A DNA stretch of 64,000 bases from DATHTC01 sp963746805 (GTDB lineage Bacteria > Actinomycetota > Thermoleophilia > Gaiellales > Gaiellaceae). Each line of letters opens with the position of its first letter. Positions within the stretch are counted from its first letter, which is position 1. The notes beneath the pieces were generated by a model, which was given only the letters and a program-made list of their open reading frames with translations, had not been told where the DNA came from and made no database searches. Location: assembly GCA_963746805.1 (NCBI GenBank), contig CAVVCQ010000001.1, positions 682,001 to 746,000 of the forward strand, read 5' to 3'. The position numbers were made by a program, and so were the translations under genes. Of the stretch, positions 9,429 to 17,658 are shown one piece after another.

Positions 9429-11036
9429 AAGAGCGTCGTAACCATCTCGTCCTCGTCGCGCTGATCCTGGCCGCCCTGGTCGGATCGGCTCTGCTGGCGA
9501 TCCCCGGCTCGCCGCTCCACCAGTCGCCGGTGCTCGGCCTCGACCTGCAGGGCGGCTTCGAGGTCGTCCTCAAGGCCGAGCCGCCGCCGGGCAGGCCGCT
9601 GCAGGACTCCGACATCGAGCGGTCGACGGAGATCATCCGCAACCGCGTCGACAAGCTCGGCGTCGCCGAGCCCGAGATCCGCCGGCAGGGCGACGACCAG
9701 ATCGCGGTCGCGCTGCCCGGCGTGGACAACCCCGACCGCGTCCGCGACGTCATCGGCTCGACCGCGAAGCTCGAGCTCTACGACCTCGAGACCTCGCTCA
9801 CCGGCCCGTCGATCAGCGCGAACGGCGAGGCCGTCCCGAGCGAGTCGCTCTACGACCTGCTGCGCAGCGCCCAGACGCAGTCGCTCGTCGAGCGCTTCGG
9901 CGGCAAGACCTGGTACGCCTACGACGAGGACGGGAAGCTCGTCGCCGGCCCGCTCCCCTCGAAGAGGGCGATCGAGAACGCCGACAAGGTGAAGGGCGCC
10001 GAGGGCGTCAAGCTCTACGCGGTGCCGAACGGCACCACGGTCATCACCTGTGGCCCGGCGGCCGACCTCTGCCCGCCCGGGATCCAGCCGAGCAAGGACG
10101 TCTACTACCTCTTCAAGTACCGCCCCAACGCCCCGAACTCGATTCCGCAGATGACGGGCGAGGACCTGCGCCTGAACGGGACGCGTCAGGACTTCGACAC
10201 GCAGGGCGGCAACCAGCCGATCGTGACGATGCAGTTCACCGACGCGGGCGAGGACAAGTTCCAGCGGATCACGCGCGAGGAGCACACCCGCGGCAGCCTC
10301 CGCAACGCGCCGCAGCACTTCGCGATCGTGCTCGACCGCGAGATCCAGTCGTTCCCGTCGATCGACTACACCGACTCGACGCTCAGCGACGGGATCGGCG
10401 GCGGCCGCGCGCAGATCGAGGGCAACTTCACCGTCCAGGAGGCCCAGGATCTCGCGCTCGTGCTCCAGACCGGTGCGCTGCCGGTCGAGTTCCAGACGCT
10501 CTCCGAGACGCAGATCTCCGCGACGCTCGGCCAGGACTCGCTCCGCGAGGCGCTCCGCGCCGCCATCGCGGGCATGGTCGTCGTCGCGATCTTCCTGCTC
10601 CTCTTCTACCGCTTCCTCGGCCTCGTCGCGGTCTTCGGCCTCGCCATCTACGCGGCGCTGCTGTACGCGCTGATCCTGCTCTTCAACGTCACGCTGACGC
10701 TGCCGGGCTTCGCCGGGTTGATCCTCACGATCGGCGTCGCGGCCGACGCGAACATCGTCATCTTCGAGCGCATCAAGGAAGAGGCGCGCGGCGGGAAATC
10801 CGTCCGAGCAGCCATCTCGACCGGCTACGCCAAGGGCTTCGCGACGATCATCGACGCGAACGTCGTGACCGCGATCACCGCGCTCGTCCTGTTCGCGCTC
10901 GCGACCGCCGGCGTCCGCGGCTTCGCGCTGATGCTGCTCATCGGGACGGCGATGTCGCTCGTCACCGCCGTCTTCGCGACGCGCGCGATGCTCGGCCTCC
11001 TCGCCGGCTTCCGCTGGTTCGACAGCCCGGCGCTTC
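9425..11036 (+). CDS. secD: Protein translocase subunit SecD (N-terminal half of an apparent SecDF fusion)
   Basis: SecD drives late, proton-motive-force-dependent steps of Sec export. Seen are TM1, the GLDLQGGFEVVL D1 motif, periplasmic P1 domain (IIRNRVDKLGVAEPEI), then FQTLSETQISATLG and the five-helix RND-type block with TIGVAADANIVIFERIKEE. No in-frame stop occurs before secF. The frame runs into FRWFDSPA and breaks at about 11031, where CCCGGCGC in place of CCCGCGC shifts it. Removing that base makes SPRFMGATG and joins SecD to SecF as one 911-residue protein. Confidence 0.95.
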
Positions 11037-12161
11037 ATGGGCGCGACCGGCGTGCAGATCCCGAACTGGATCCGTCACGACTACGTCGGCAAGCGCCGGA
11101 TCTGGTTCGCGATCTCGGGCGTCGTGCTCGTGATCGCCGTGCTCGCGCTCGGCATCCGCGGCCTGAACCTCGGGATCGACTTCGAGGGCGGCTCGAAGAT
11201 CTCGTTCGCGACGACCCAGCCGGTCGCGCTCGAGGACGTGCGCGCCCAGGCGGAGCGTGTCGGCCAGGGGAACGCGGTCATCCAGGGCGTCGGCGAGAGC
11301 GTCGGCGACGAGCGCTACTCCGAGTTCCAGCTCCAGAGCGAGGCGCTCTCGGGGCCGGAGCAGCAGCGCCTGCGGAGCTCCCTCGCGGCGGACGCGTCGC
11401 TCGAGGCCGATTCGTTCAACGTGACCACCGTCTCGGCGAGCTTCGGCGAGCAGGTGGCGCGGAGCGCGATCTGGGCGATCCTGCTCTCGCTCTTCTTCGT
11501 CGTCATCTACATCACCCTCCGCTTCCAGTGGAAGTTCTCGGTCGCGGTGATCGTGGCGATGCTCCACGACGTCGTCATCGCCATCGGGATCTACGCGGTC
11601 GCCGACCTGGAGGTCACGACGGCGACGGTGGCCGCGATCCTGACCGTGCTCGGATACTCGATCTACGACACGATCATCATCCTCGACCGCATCCGGGAGA
11701 ACATCCCGCTGATGCGGCGCTCGTCCTTCCAGGAGATCGCGAACGTGTCGCTGTGGGAGACGATCCGCCGCTCGCTGGCGACGACGTTCATCACCCTGCT
11801 GCCGATCACGGCGCTCTACCTCTTCGGCGGCGAGACGCTGAAGGACTTCGCCTTCGCCCTCCTGATCGGCATCGGCTCCGGCGCCTACTCGTCCATCTTC
11901 ATCGCGGCGCCGCTGCTGACGTCGCTGAAGGAGCGCGAGCCGGAGTACGCGAAGCGGAAGGGCGTCTTCACCGGCGAGCTGGGCGTCGACGACGACCGGG
12001 TCCCGTCCGACGACGGCGACGAGGCGGCCCCCGTGCCGGCGCCTGCGGCTGCGCCCGCGCCGAGGCCGGCCCCGGTCACCACGACGGCCGGGAACGGCAG
12101 CGACCGGCGCGAGCAGCGCCGCCAGCGCCGCAGGTCGCGGCCCCATGGCCGAGCCCGCTAG
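11037..12161 (+). CDS. secF: Protein translocase subunit SecF (C-terminal half of an apparent SecDF fusion)
   Basis: SecF is the partner of SecD in the RND-like motor of Sec export. Visible are LGIRGLNLGIDFEGGSKISF, six membrane segments, ITLRFQWKFSVAVIVAMLHDVVIAIGIY and the TVLGYSIYDTIIILDRIREN motif, then a Pro/Ala/Arg-rich tail. An ATG at 11037 could serve as a separate start, but there is no ribosome-binding site and no upstream stop, so a fused secDF with one inserted base is likelier. The 3' end overlaps the next small gene by 17 bp. Confidence 0.94.
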   Translation: MGATGVQIPNWIRHDYVGKRRIWFAISGVVLVIAVLALGIRGLNLGIDFEGGSKISFATTQPVALEDVRAQAERVGQGNAVIQGVGESVGDERYSEFQLQSEALSGPEQQRLRSSLAADASLEADSFNVTTVSASFGEQVARSAIWAILLSLFFVVIYITLRFQWKFSVAVIVAMLHDVVIAIGIYAVADLEVTTATVAAILTVLGYSIYDTIIILDRIRENIPLMRRSSFQEIANVSLWETIRRSLATTFITLLPITALYLFGGETLKDFAFALLIGIGSGAYSSIFIAAPLLTSLKEREPEYAKRKGVFTGELGVDDDRVPSDDGDEAAPVPAPAAAPAPRPAPVTTTAGNGSDRREQRRQRRRSRPHGRAR

Positions 12162-12429
12162 CCCCAACGGCGACGCGTCGCTGAGAGACCTGGCGGAGCG
12201 CCTCGCGCTCGCGCTCGTGGGAGCGGTGTCGGTGACCGGCGAGCGCGTCGAGCGGTTCGCGAGCGACCTCACGGCCGTGAACGTCCACTCCGAGGAGCTC
12301 GGACGCCGGCTCGCGGGCGTCTTCCGCGAGCTCGGCCTCGTCACGCGCGAGGAGTGGGAAGAGCTCGAGCTCCGCGTGGCCCAGCTCGAGCACCGGGTGC
12401 GGCTGCTCGAGCCCGACGACGAGGCCTAG
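12145..12429 (+). CDS. Small helical protein, UbiK/phasin-like
   Basis: This 94-residue protein starts inside the secF 3' end. The N-terminal half is amphipathic helix, and the C-terminal half (LVTREEWEELELRVAQLEHRVRLLE) is a short coiled coil of the kind seen in UbiK/BMFP and phasin-like proteins. The resemblance is by pattern only. It probably belongs to the sec operon, and its stop codon overlaps that of the convergent antiporter gene. UbiK is a ubiquinone-biosynthesis accessory factor in proteobacteria, so that role should not be assumed here. Confidence 0.6.
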   Translation: MAEPASPNGDASLRDLAERLALALVGAVSVTGERVERFASDLTAVNVHSEELGRRLAGVFRELGLVTREEWEELELRVAQLEHRVRLLEPDDEA

Positions 12430-13869
12430 CGCCGCCACTCCACGAAGAGCGCCTCGACCTCGTCGCGCGCATCTCGTCCGGTGAGGACGAACAGCTGGTC
12501 GCCGTCCTCGACGCGCGTGCTGCCGCGCGGCGGGATCGACCGGCCATGCCGGACGATGACGGCGACGAGCGCCTCGCGTGGAAGGCCGAGGTTGCGGACG
12601 AAGGAGCCGGCCGGCGCCTCGTCGGCCCGCACCGTGTACTCGAGCAGCTCGAGGCCGACCACGCCGACCTCGAGCGGTGCGCGCCACGCCGGCGCCGACA
12701 CGCGGACGAGCCCGAGCCTGCGCGCGACCCACTCGAGCGTCGTCCCCTGGAGCAGCGCCGAGACGAGGACGACGAAGAAGACCGCGTTGAAGATCGTGTC
12801 GCTCTGCGTCGATCCCCTCGGACTGCGCGATGGTCGCGAGCACGATCGGCACGGCTCCGCGCAGGCCCGCCCAGCCGAGCAGTGCGAGCTCGGGCCGGGT
12901 GAAGCCCTGGCCGAGCGTCGAGACCCAGACGGCCAACGGCCGCGCGACGAGGAGCAGCACGAGCGTGAGCGCGATCCCCGGGAGCGCGACCGGGCCGAGC
13001 TCGCTCGGGAAGACGAGCAGGCCGAGGACGACGAACAGGACGACCTGAGCGAGGAAGGCGACGCCCTGGTGGAACGACACGATCTCGTGGCGGAACGGCG
13101 AGCGCGTGTTCCCCACGAACAGGCCGACGACGTAGACGGCGAGGAAGCCGCTCCCGTGCGCGACGTCCGTGAGCCCGTACGTGAACGCCGCGGTCGCAAT
13201 CGACGCGACCGGGACGAAGGGGTCCATCGACGCGGGGAGCCGCGCCAACGCCCAGGAGGCGCCGAGGCCGAGCAGGGCGCCGAAAACGAGCCCGAGCGCG
13301 AGCTCGCCGACGACGAGCAGGCCGAAGCCCACTGGCCCGATCTCGCCCTCGATCCAGCCGATGAGGCCGATCGTGAGGGCGACGGCGAACGGGTCGTTGC
13401 CGCCCGACTCGGCCTCGAGCACGCGCGCCACGCGCCGCCGCAGCGGCGTGAAGCGCAGGGTCGCGAACACCGCAGCGGCGTCGGTGGAGGCGACGACGGC
13501 GCCGAGCAGGAGGCTCGTCTGCAGGTCGAGGTCGTCGAACAACAGGACCGCGGCGAAGCCGGTGACGATCGCCGTGACGAGCACGCCGACCGTGGCGAGC
13601 AGGGAGGCGGTTCGGAGCACGGGCCGGAGGCCGCGCCACGCGGTCGTGAGCCCGCCCTCGAAGAGGATCGCGACGAGCCCGACGACGCCGATGGTGCGGG
13701 CGAGCTCGGGGTCGTCGAGCGGGATCCCGCCGGGCCCCTCGGAGCCGAGCAGCATCCCGAGCCCGAGGAAGACGACGAGGAGCGGGAGCCCGGTGCGCCC
13801 GGCCGCGAACGCGCCGAGGAGCGACGCCAGCAGGATGGCGCCGACGACGAGGAGGAGTAGGCCTTCCAC
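12426..13869 (-). CDS. NhaP-type cation/proton antiporter with TrkA-C domain (one frame break)
   Basis: This is the second CPA-type antiporter of the window. The membrane domain has about twelve helices with VVASTDAAAVFATLRF and EAESGGNDPFAVALTI (the conserved ND pair) and GWAGLRGAVPIVLA. A cytosolic regulatory domain follows, ending FVLTGRDARDEVEALFVEWRR. The frame breaks near 12817 (an extra base around GACGCAGAGCG). Restored length is 480 residues. GTG start at 13869; the gene is divergent from the AarF-family kinase gene 28 bp away, so both share a very short promoter region. K+/H+ or Na+/H+ exchange is the expected role. Confidence 0.87.
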
Positions 13870-13897
13870 GCCGAAGAGCCTGTCAGACTGATCGACG

Positions 13898-15562
13898 ATG
13901 GCGACGCAGCCAAAGCAACGGAACCTCGGGCGGCTGTCGGAGATCGCCCAGGTCGCGGTGAAGCACGGGTTCGGGTACGTGCTCGACTCGCGGCGCGGCG
14001 TGCCCTGGTCGCGCAAGGCCGAGCCCCCTGACGCGAGCACGGCGTCGGAGCGCGGCCGGCATCTCAAGGAGATGCTCGAGGAGCTCGGGCCGACCTTCGT
14101 GAAGTTCGGGCAGCTCCTCTCGATGCGCCCGGACGTGCTCCCGCCGGACATCATCGCGGAGCTCCGCGGGCTGCAGGACGACGTCAAGGGTTTCCCCTAC
14201 GAGGAGGCGGCGGCGACGATCCGCGCCGAGCTGGAGCTCCCGGTGGAGCGCCTCTTCGTCGAGTTCGAGGAGACGCCGGTCGCGGCGGCCTCGATCGGCC
14301 AGGTGCATCGCGCGACCCTGCCGAACGGCGTCCGCGTCGCGGTGAAGGTGCAGCGGCCGAACGCGCCCCGCCAGATCGAGGCCGACCTCGCGCTGCTCTA
14401 CCAGGCGGCGCGGATCGCCAAGGAGCGCATTCGCGCGTTCGACTTCATCGACACCCGTGGGCTCGTCGACGAGTTCGCACGGTCGATCCGGCAGGAGCTC
14501 GACTACCGCATCGAGGGGCGCAACGCCGACCTGTTCCGTCACGTCTTCGTCGGCATCGACGAAGTCCACGTGCCGAAGGTCTTCTGGAGCTACACGCGGA
14601 CTCGCGTGATCACGACAGAGTTCATGGAGGGCGTCCAGCTCGCGGACGTGCCGCTCGACGTGTACACACTCGACGAGCGTCGGCGGCTCGCGCACACGAT
14701 CGCCGAGGCGTGGATGCACATGGTCTTCCGGCACGGGTTCTTCCACGCCGACCCGCACCCGGCGAACATCCTCGTCCTCGGCGCGCCAGACCGCATCGGC
14801 CTAGTCGACTTCGGCCAGGCGGGGAAGCTCACGGACGAGGACATCTCGAAGGCGACGCGGCTGTTCATCGACGCGGCGAACGAGAACGTCGACGCGCTGC
14901 CGCAGCGGTTGGCCGATCTCGGCGTCCGCTATCCGCGCGAGCTCGAGGAGCCGCTCCGCACCGAGTTGCGCGAGCTCTTCTACCGCTACTACGGCTCCTC
15001 GATGTCCGAGGTCGATCCGATCCAGGTGATGCGGGAGGTGTTCTCGCTCATCTACTCGATGAACCTGCGGCTGCCGACCCGCTTCGTGCTCCTCGACAAG
15101 ACGATCGCGGCGCTCGGGTCGCTGACTGTTGAGCTGTACCCGGAGTTCAACGTCTTCGAAGTCGCGAGGCCGTACGCGCGCGACCTGATGCTCTCCCGGT
15201 ACACGCCGCGGCGCGTGGCCCTGCGAGCGCGGCGCGAGGCGACGAACCTCGCCCGCATCGCGACCGAGCTCCCGTACCAGGTGCACGACGTGCTCGAGGA
15301 GCTCCGCGACGGCCAGATGGAGGTCGGCTTCGTCCACAAGGGCCTCGACGAGGTCTCGCACAAGCTCGACATCATGTTCAACCGGCTGGCCGTTGCGCTG
15401 ATCGTGACGGGCGGCCTCATCGGGTCGAGCCTGATCGGCATCTTCGCCACGGACGGGCCGCAGATCTTCGGCGTGCACTTCCTCTCCGTGCTCGGATTCG
15501 TCGCGTCGGTCCTGCTCGGCATCTGGCTCCTACTCGGCGTCATTCGCTCTGGGCGTTTGTAG
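13898..15562 (+). CDS. ABC1/AarF/UbiB atypical kinase family protein
   Basis: This 554-residue protein has the UbiB/ADCK fold: LGPTFVKFGQLLSMRPDVLP (KxGQ motif), AAASIGQVHRATL (alanine-rich loop), VAVKVQRP (lysine), FFHADPHPANILV (catalytic loop) and IGLVDFGQAGKL (DFG). Two C-terminal hydrophobic helices (AVALIVTGGLIGSSLIGIFA and FLSVLGFVASVLLGIWLLLG) anchor it in the membrane. Family members are ATPases or kinases that support isoprenoid-quinone or lipid metabolism; the substrate here is unknown. A symmetric hairpin lies just past the stop. Confidence 0.92.
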   Translation: MATQPKQRNLGRLSEIAQVAVKHGFGYVLDSRRGVPWSRKAEPPDASTASERGRHLKEMLEELGPTFVKFGQLLSMRPDVLPPDIIAELRGLQDDVKGFPYEEAAATIRAELELPVERLFVEFEETPVAAASIGQVHRATLPNGVRVAVKVQRPNAPRQIEADLALLYQAARIAKERIRAFDFIDTRGLVDEFARSIRQELDYRIEGRNADLFRHVFVGIDEVHVPKVFWSYTRTRVITTEFMEGVQLADVPLDVYTLDERRRLAHTIAEAWMHMVFRHGFFHADPHPANILVLGAPDRIGLVDFGQAGKLTDEDISKATRLFIDAANENVDALPQRLADLGVRYPRELEEPLRTELRELFYRYYGSSMSEVDPIQVMREVFSLIYSMNLRLPTRFVLLDKTIAALGSLTVELYPEFNVFEVARPYARDLMLSRYTPRRVALRARREATNLARIATELPYQVHDVLEELRDGQMEVGFVHKGLDEVSHKLDIMFNRLAVALIVTGGLIGSSLIGIFATDGPQIFGVHFLSVLGFVASVLLGIWLLLGVIRSGRL

Positions 15563-15931
15563 ACGTGGGGGAACCCGTGGTTCCGCCACGAGCCCCCTCC
15601 TTCTGCGTTGTGGCTTCGAGTGGCCTGGGTGTGGCCTCTCGGGCGGATGAACCGCCCTTCGGCCGAGTGGCCGTCTCTCGTTGCAGGGGCCGGCGGGTTG
15701 GATGGCCTGCGCGCGCGCACCTGACGGTGCGGGCGCTCCGGCCAGGGACCGGCTCTCATCGGCACGGGCATGTCGTGACGGGCGGGATGCGCCGTGCCCC
15801 CTGGACGGGGCACGCCGCGATCCCACCCGTCCGATTCGTCCGAGGCGGGTCAGGCTTTTGAACCGGAACCTCGGCGTCAGTGTCAGACACGGGCCATGGA
15901 CGGTGCGGCCGACAGGCGCGCTCTCGCCTCA
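15563..15931. other. 369-bp gap between convergent genes with several hairpins and one palindrome
   Basis: No convincing gene. Seen are: CGTGG/CCACG with inner GGAAC/GTTCC (15564-15590), possibly the ubiB-side terminator; GGGCGG/CCGCCC (15641-15657); GGCC-gagt-GGCC (15661-15672); a nested hairpin with outer arms 15777-15788/15820-15831 (one wobble pair) and an inner perfect 8-bp stem 15793-15800/15807-15814; and the palindrome at 15880-15890. No signature of RNase P, tmRNA, SRP RNA or tRNA is present. It may be a structured RNA or an accumulation of repeat elements. Confidence 0.5.
15880..15890. repeat. GTGTCAGACAC palindrome, copy 3
   Basis: Identical to copy 1 at 7854-7864. It lies 42 bp from the stop codon of the Kelch gene, again between genes. 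Having three copies in two unrelated intergenic spots argues for a dispersed element more than for a gene-specific operator. Confidence 0.7.
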
Positions 15932-16918
15932 TCACCGCGGGTCGAGTGTGAGCACCTCGTTCGCGTCGCTGACGAAGAGCCCCGGACGAGGGCCGCCGGC
16001 GACGACGTAGACGCGCCGGCCGGACGACGCGACGCCGAGGCCGTGGCGCGGTGTGGGGAGGTCCGGGAGCCGCCGCCACCGCCTCGTCCGCGTGTCGTAC
16101 GCGTAGACGCTCGCGATCGCGCCGCTCGGCTCCTCGCCGCCGACCGAGACGAGCTCCGTTCCGACTGCGGCGACGCCCGTGCCGCCGCGTGCGTGCGGGA
16201 TCGGCGGAAGCCGGGTCCAGCGCCGCGTCCTCGGGTCGAGCACCTGCAGTGTCCGCAGGTTCGTGTCGATGCCTGCGAGTCGCCCGCCGAGCGCGTAGAC
16301 GCGGCCGCCCAGCGCCGTCACGGCGAGGTGCTCGCGCGGCTCGGGGCCGACGATACGGCTCCAGCGCCGCGTGCGGAGGTCGAGCACGAACGTCCGTCTG
16401 GCCAGCCCGCCCGGGGCGACGCCGCCGACCACGTAGAGGCGGTTGCCCACGACGGCGCCGCCGGCGGCTCCGCGCCACTCGGGCATCGGTGGCAGGCCCC
16501 GCCAGCGGCCGCCGACGAGCTCGAATCCGCGGGTCGTCCCGATGCCCTGGGCGACGTAGCCCCCGATGACGATCAGGCGGCCGCGCCACGCGGTCGCGGC
16601 GGCGTGGTTGACCGCGAGCGGGTAGCGCGGGAGCGGTCGCCACGCGTTCCGGGCCGGCGAGTACGCGTCCGCTCGGGAGGACGAGGTCCCGTCCGCGAGG
16701 AAGCCTCCGACGACGCCGATCTCGCTTCCGAACCGCGCGGCAGCGACCTCGGTCCGCGGCTCGGGGACGGACGTGCCGGCGCTCCAGCGGTCGGCGAGAG
16801 CGGTGGCCGAAGCGGCCCCGACCAGGGCGAGCGCCGCCGCGGCGAGCGGCGTCCAGAGGCGTCGCGGCCGGGGTGGACGGCTGGGGATCGACTGTGGCAG
16901 ATCTGCGCGAATGGCCAT
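15932..16918 (-). CDS. Kelch-repeat beta-propeller protein, membrane-anchored or secreted
   Basis: The 328 residues begin with a basic, proline/arginine-rich cytosolic stub and one hydrophobic helix (LWTPLAAAALALVGAASATALA). Six Kelch-type blades follow, each with a VVGG/VIGG/ALGG-type glycine pair and a W in RxWxxL (for example TRRWSRI, TRRWTRLPPIPHARGG, TRRWRRLPDLPTPRHG). Kelch propellers usually bind proteins or carbohydrates; the ligand is unknown. It is transcribed away from an atypical response regulator, with only 37 bp between the start codons, so shared regulation is likely. Confidence 0.85.
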   Translation of the reverse strand: MAIRADLPQSIPSRPPRPRRLWTPLAAAALALVGAASATALADRWSAGTSVPEPRTEVAAARFGSEIGVVGGFLADGTSSSRADAYSPARNAWRPLPRYPLAVNHAAATAWRGRLIVIGGYVAQGIGTTRGFELVGGRWRGLPPMPEWRGAAGGAVVGNRLYVVGGVAPGGLARRTFVLDLRTRRWSRIVGPEPREHLAVTALGGRVYALGGRLAGIDTNLRTLQVLDPRTRRWTRLPPIPHARGGTGVAAVGTELVSVGGEEPSGAIASVYAYDTRTRRWRRLPDLPTPRHGLGVASSGRRVYVVAGGPRPGLFVSDANEVLTLDPR

Positions 16919-16942
16919 CTGTTCCGCCGGAATTCTCGATGC

Positions 16943-16948
16943 TAGCTT
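16943..16948 (+). promoter_or_regulatory. -10 box for the atypical response regulator, leaderless arrangement
   Basis: TAGCTT, within the palindrome GCTAGC, ends 7 bp before GTG 16956. Read on the other strand, the same spot gives TAGCAT toward the Kelch gene, so one short element could serve both directions. Confidence 0.45.
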
Positions 16949-16955
16949 CGCCCTC

Positions 16956-17654
16956 GTGACCGCCGCGCTCCTCCTCGCCGAGACCGAGCCCGAGACGCGC
17001 GGCTACCTCGAGCGGCACCTCGTGTCCGACGGCTTCGACGTCCTCGGAGCCGACGGCGCGGGCGAGGCGCTCGAGGTCGCCGAGCGCTCGCAGCCGGACC
17101 TCGTGCTCCTCGCGGACCCCCTCCCCGATGCGACGGCGCTCGAGGTCTGCCGTCGGCTTCGCGAGGGCGAGCGCGGGCGGTCCTGGGACCGGCGTGTGCC
17201 GGTGATCGTCCTCGGCCGCGACGGCGACGACGCGGTGGCCGTGGCGCGGGCGCTCGACCGCGGCGCAGACGACGTGGTGCTGCGGCCGTTCGCCTACGAC
17301 GAGCTGCTCGCGCGCATCCGGGCGCTCCTGCGGCGCGCGGCGGCGGACGAGCAGGACGTCATCGAGGCCGGCCCGGTCCGGATCGACCGCGCTACCCGGC
17401 GCGTCACCGTCGACGGGAGACCGGTCGCGCTCTCCGGGAAGGAGTACGCGCTCCTGCTCGCGCTGGCCGGCGAGCCGCTCCGCGTCTTCACGAAGGAGCA
17501 GCTGCTCCGCGACGTGTGGAACTTCCGCAGCGCGGGCCGGACGAGGACGGTCGACTCCCACGCCTCGCGCCTGCGCCGCAAGCTGGCGACGGCCGGCGCC
17601 GGTCCGTTCGTCGTCAACGTGTGGGGGGTGGGCTACCGGCTGCTGGACGATTGA
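16956..17654 (+). CDS. Atypical OmpR-type response regulator lacking the phospho-acceptor Asp
   Basis: The 232-residue protein has a receiver-like domain and a normal winged-helix output domain (ALSGKEYALLLALAG ... RTRTVDSHASRLRRKLAT ... VNVWGVGYRLLDD). The receiver is degenerate. At the position of the usual LLD-x-x-LPD aspartate the sequence is LLADPLPD, so Ala occupies the phospho-site. The acidic pair is reduced to AETEP, and the conserved Lys-Pro is Arg-Pro (VLRPFAYDEL). Such regulators usually work without phosphorylation, by ligand binding or constitutive dimerisation. No histidine kinase is adjacent. Its neighbour is the divergent Kelch gene. The GTG start fits a leaderless mRNA. Confidence 0.88.
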   Translation: MTAALLLAETEPETRGYLERHLVSDGFDVLGADGAGEALEVAERSQPDLVLLADPLPDATALEVCRRLREGERGRSWDRRVPVIVLGRDGDDAVAVARALDRGADDVVLRPFAYDELLARIRALLRRAAADEQDVIEAGPVRIDRATRRVTVDGRPVALSGKEYALLLALAGEPLRVFTKEQLLRDVWNFRSAGRTRTVDSHASRLRRKLATAGAGPFVVNVWGVGYRLLDD

Positions 17655-17658
17655 AAAC

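Noticed and set aside
9170..11038. A 622-codon minus-strand open frame opposite yajC-secD
   Set aside because: Composition is that of a shadow frame and secD on the plus strand is unambiguous.
15052..15813. Minus-strand open frame covering the 15.6-15.8 kb gap
   Set aside because: The part within the gap (from about 15560) looks weakly protein-like but has no good start signal and continues as a shadow of the UbiB-family gene. The hairpins explain the region better.
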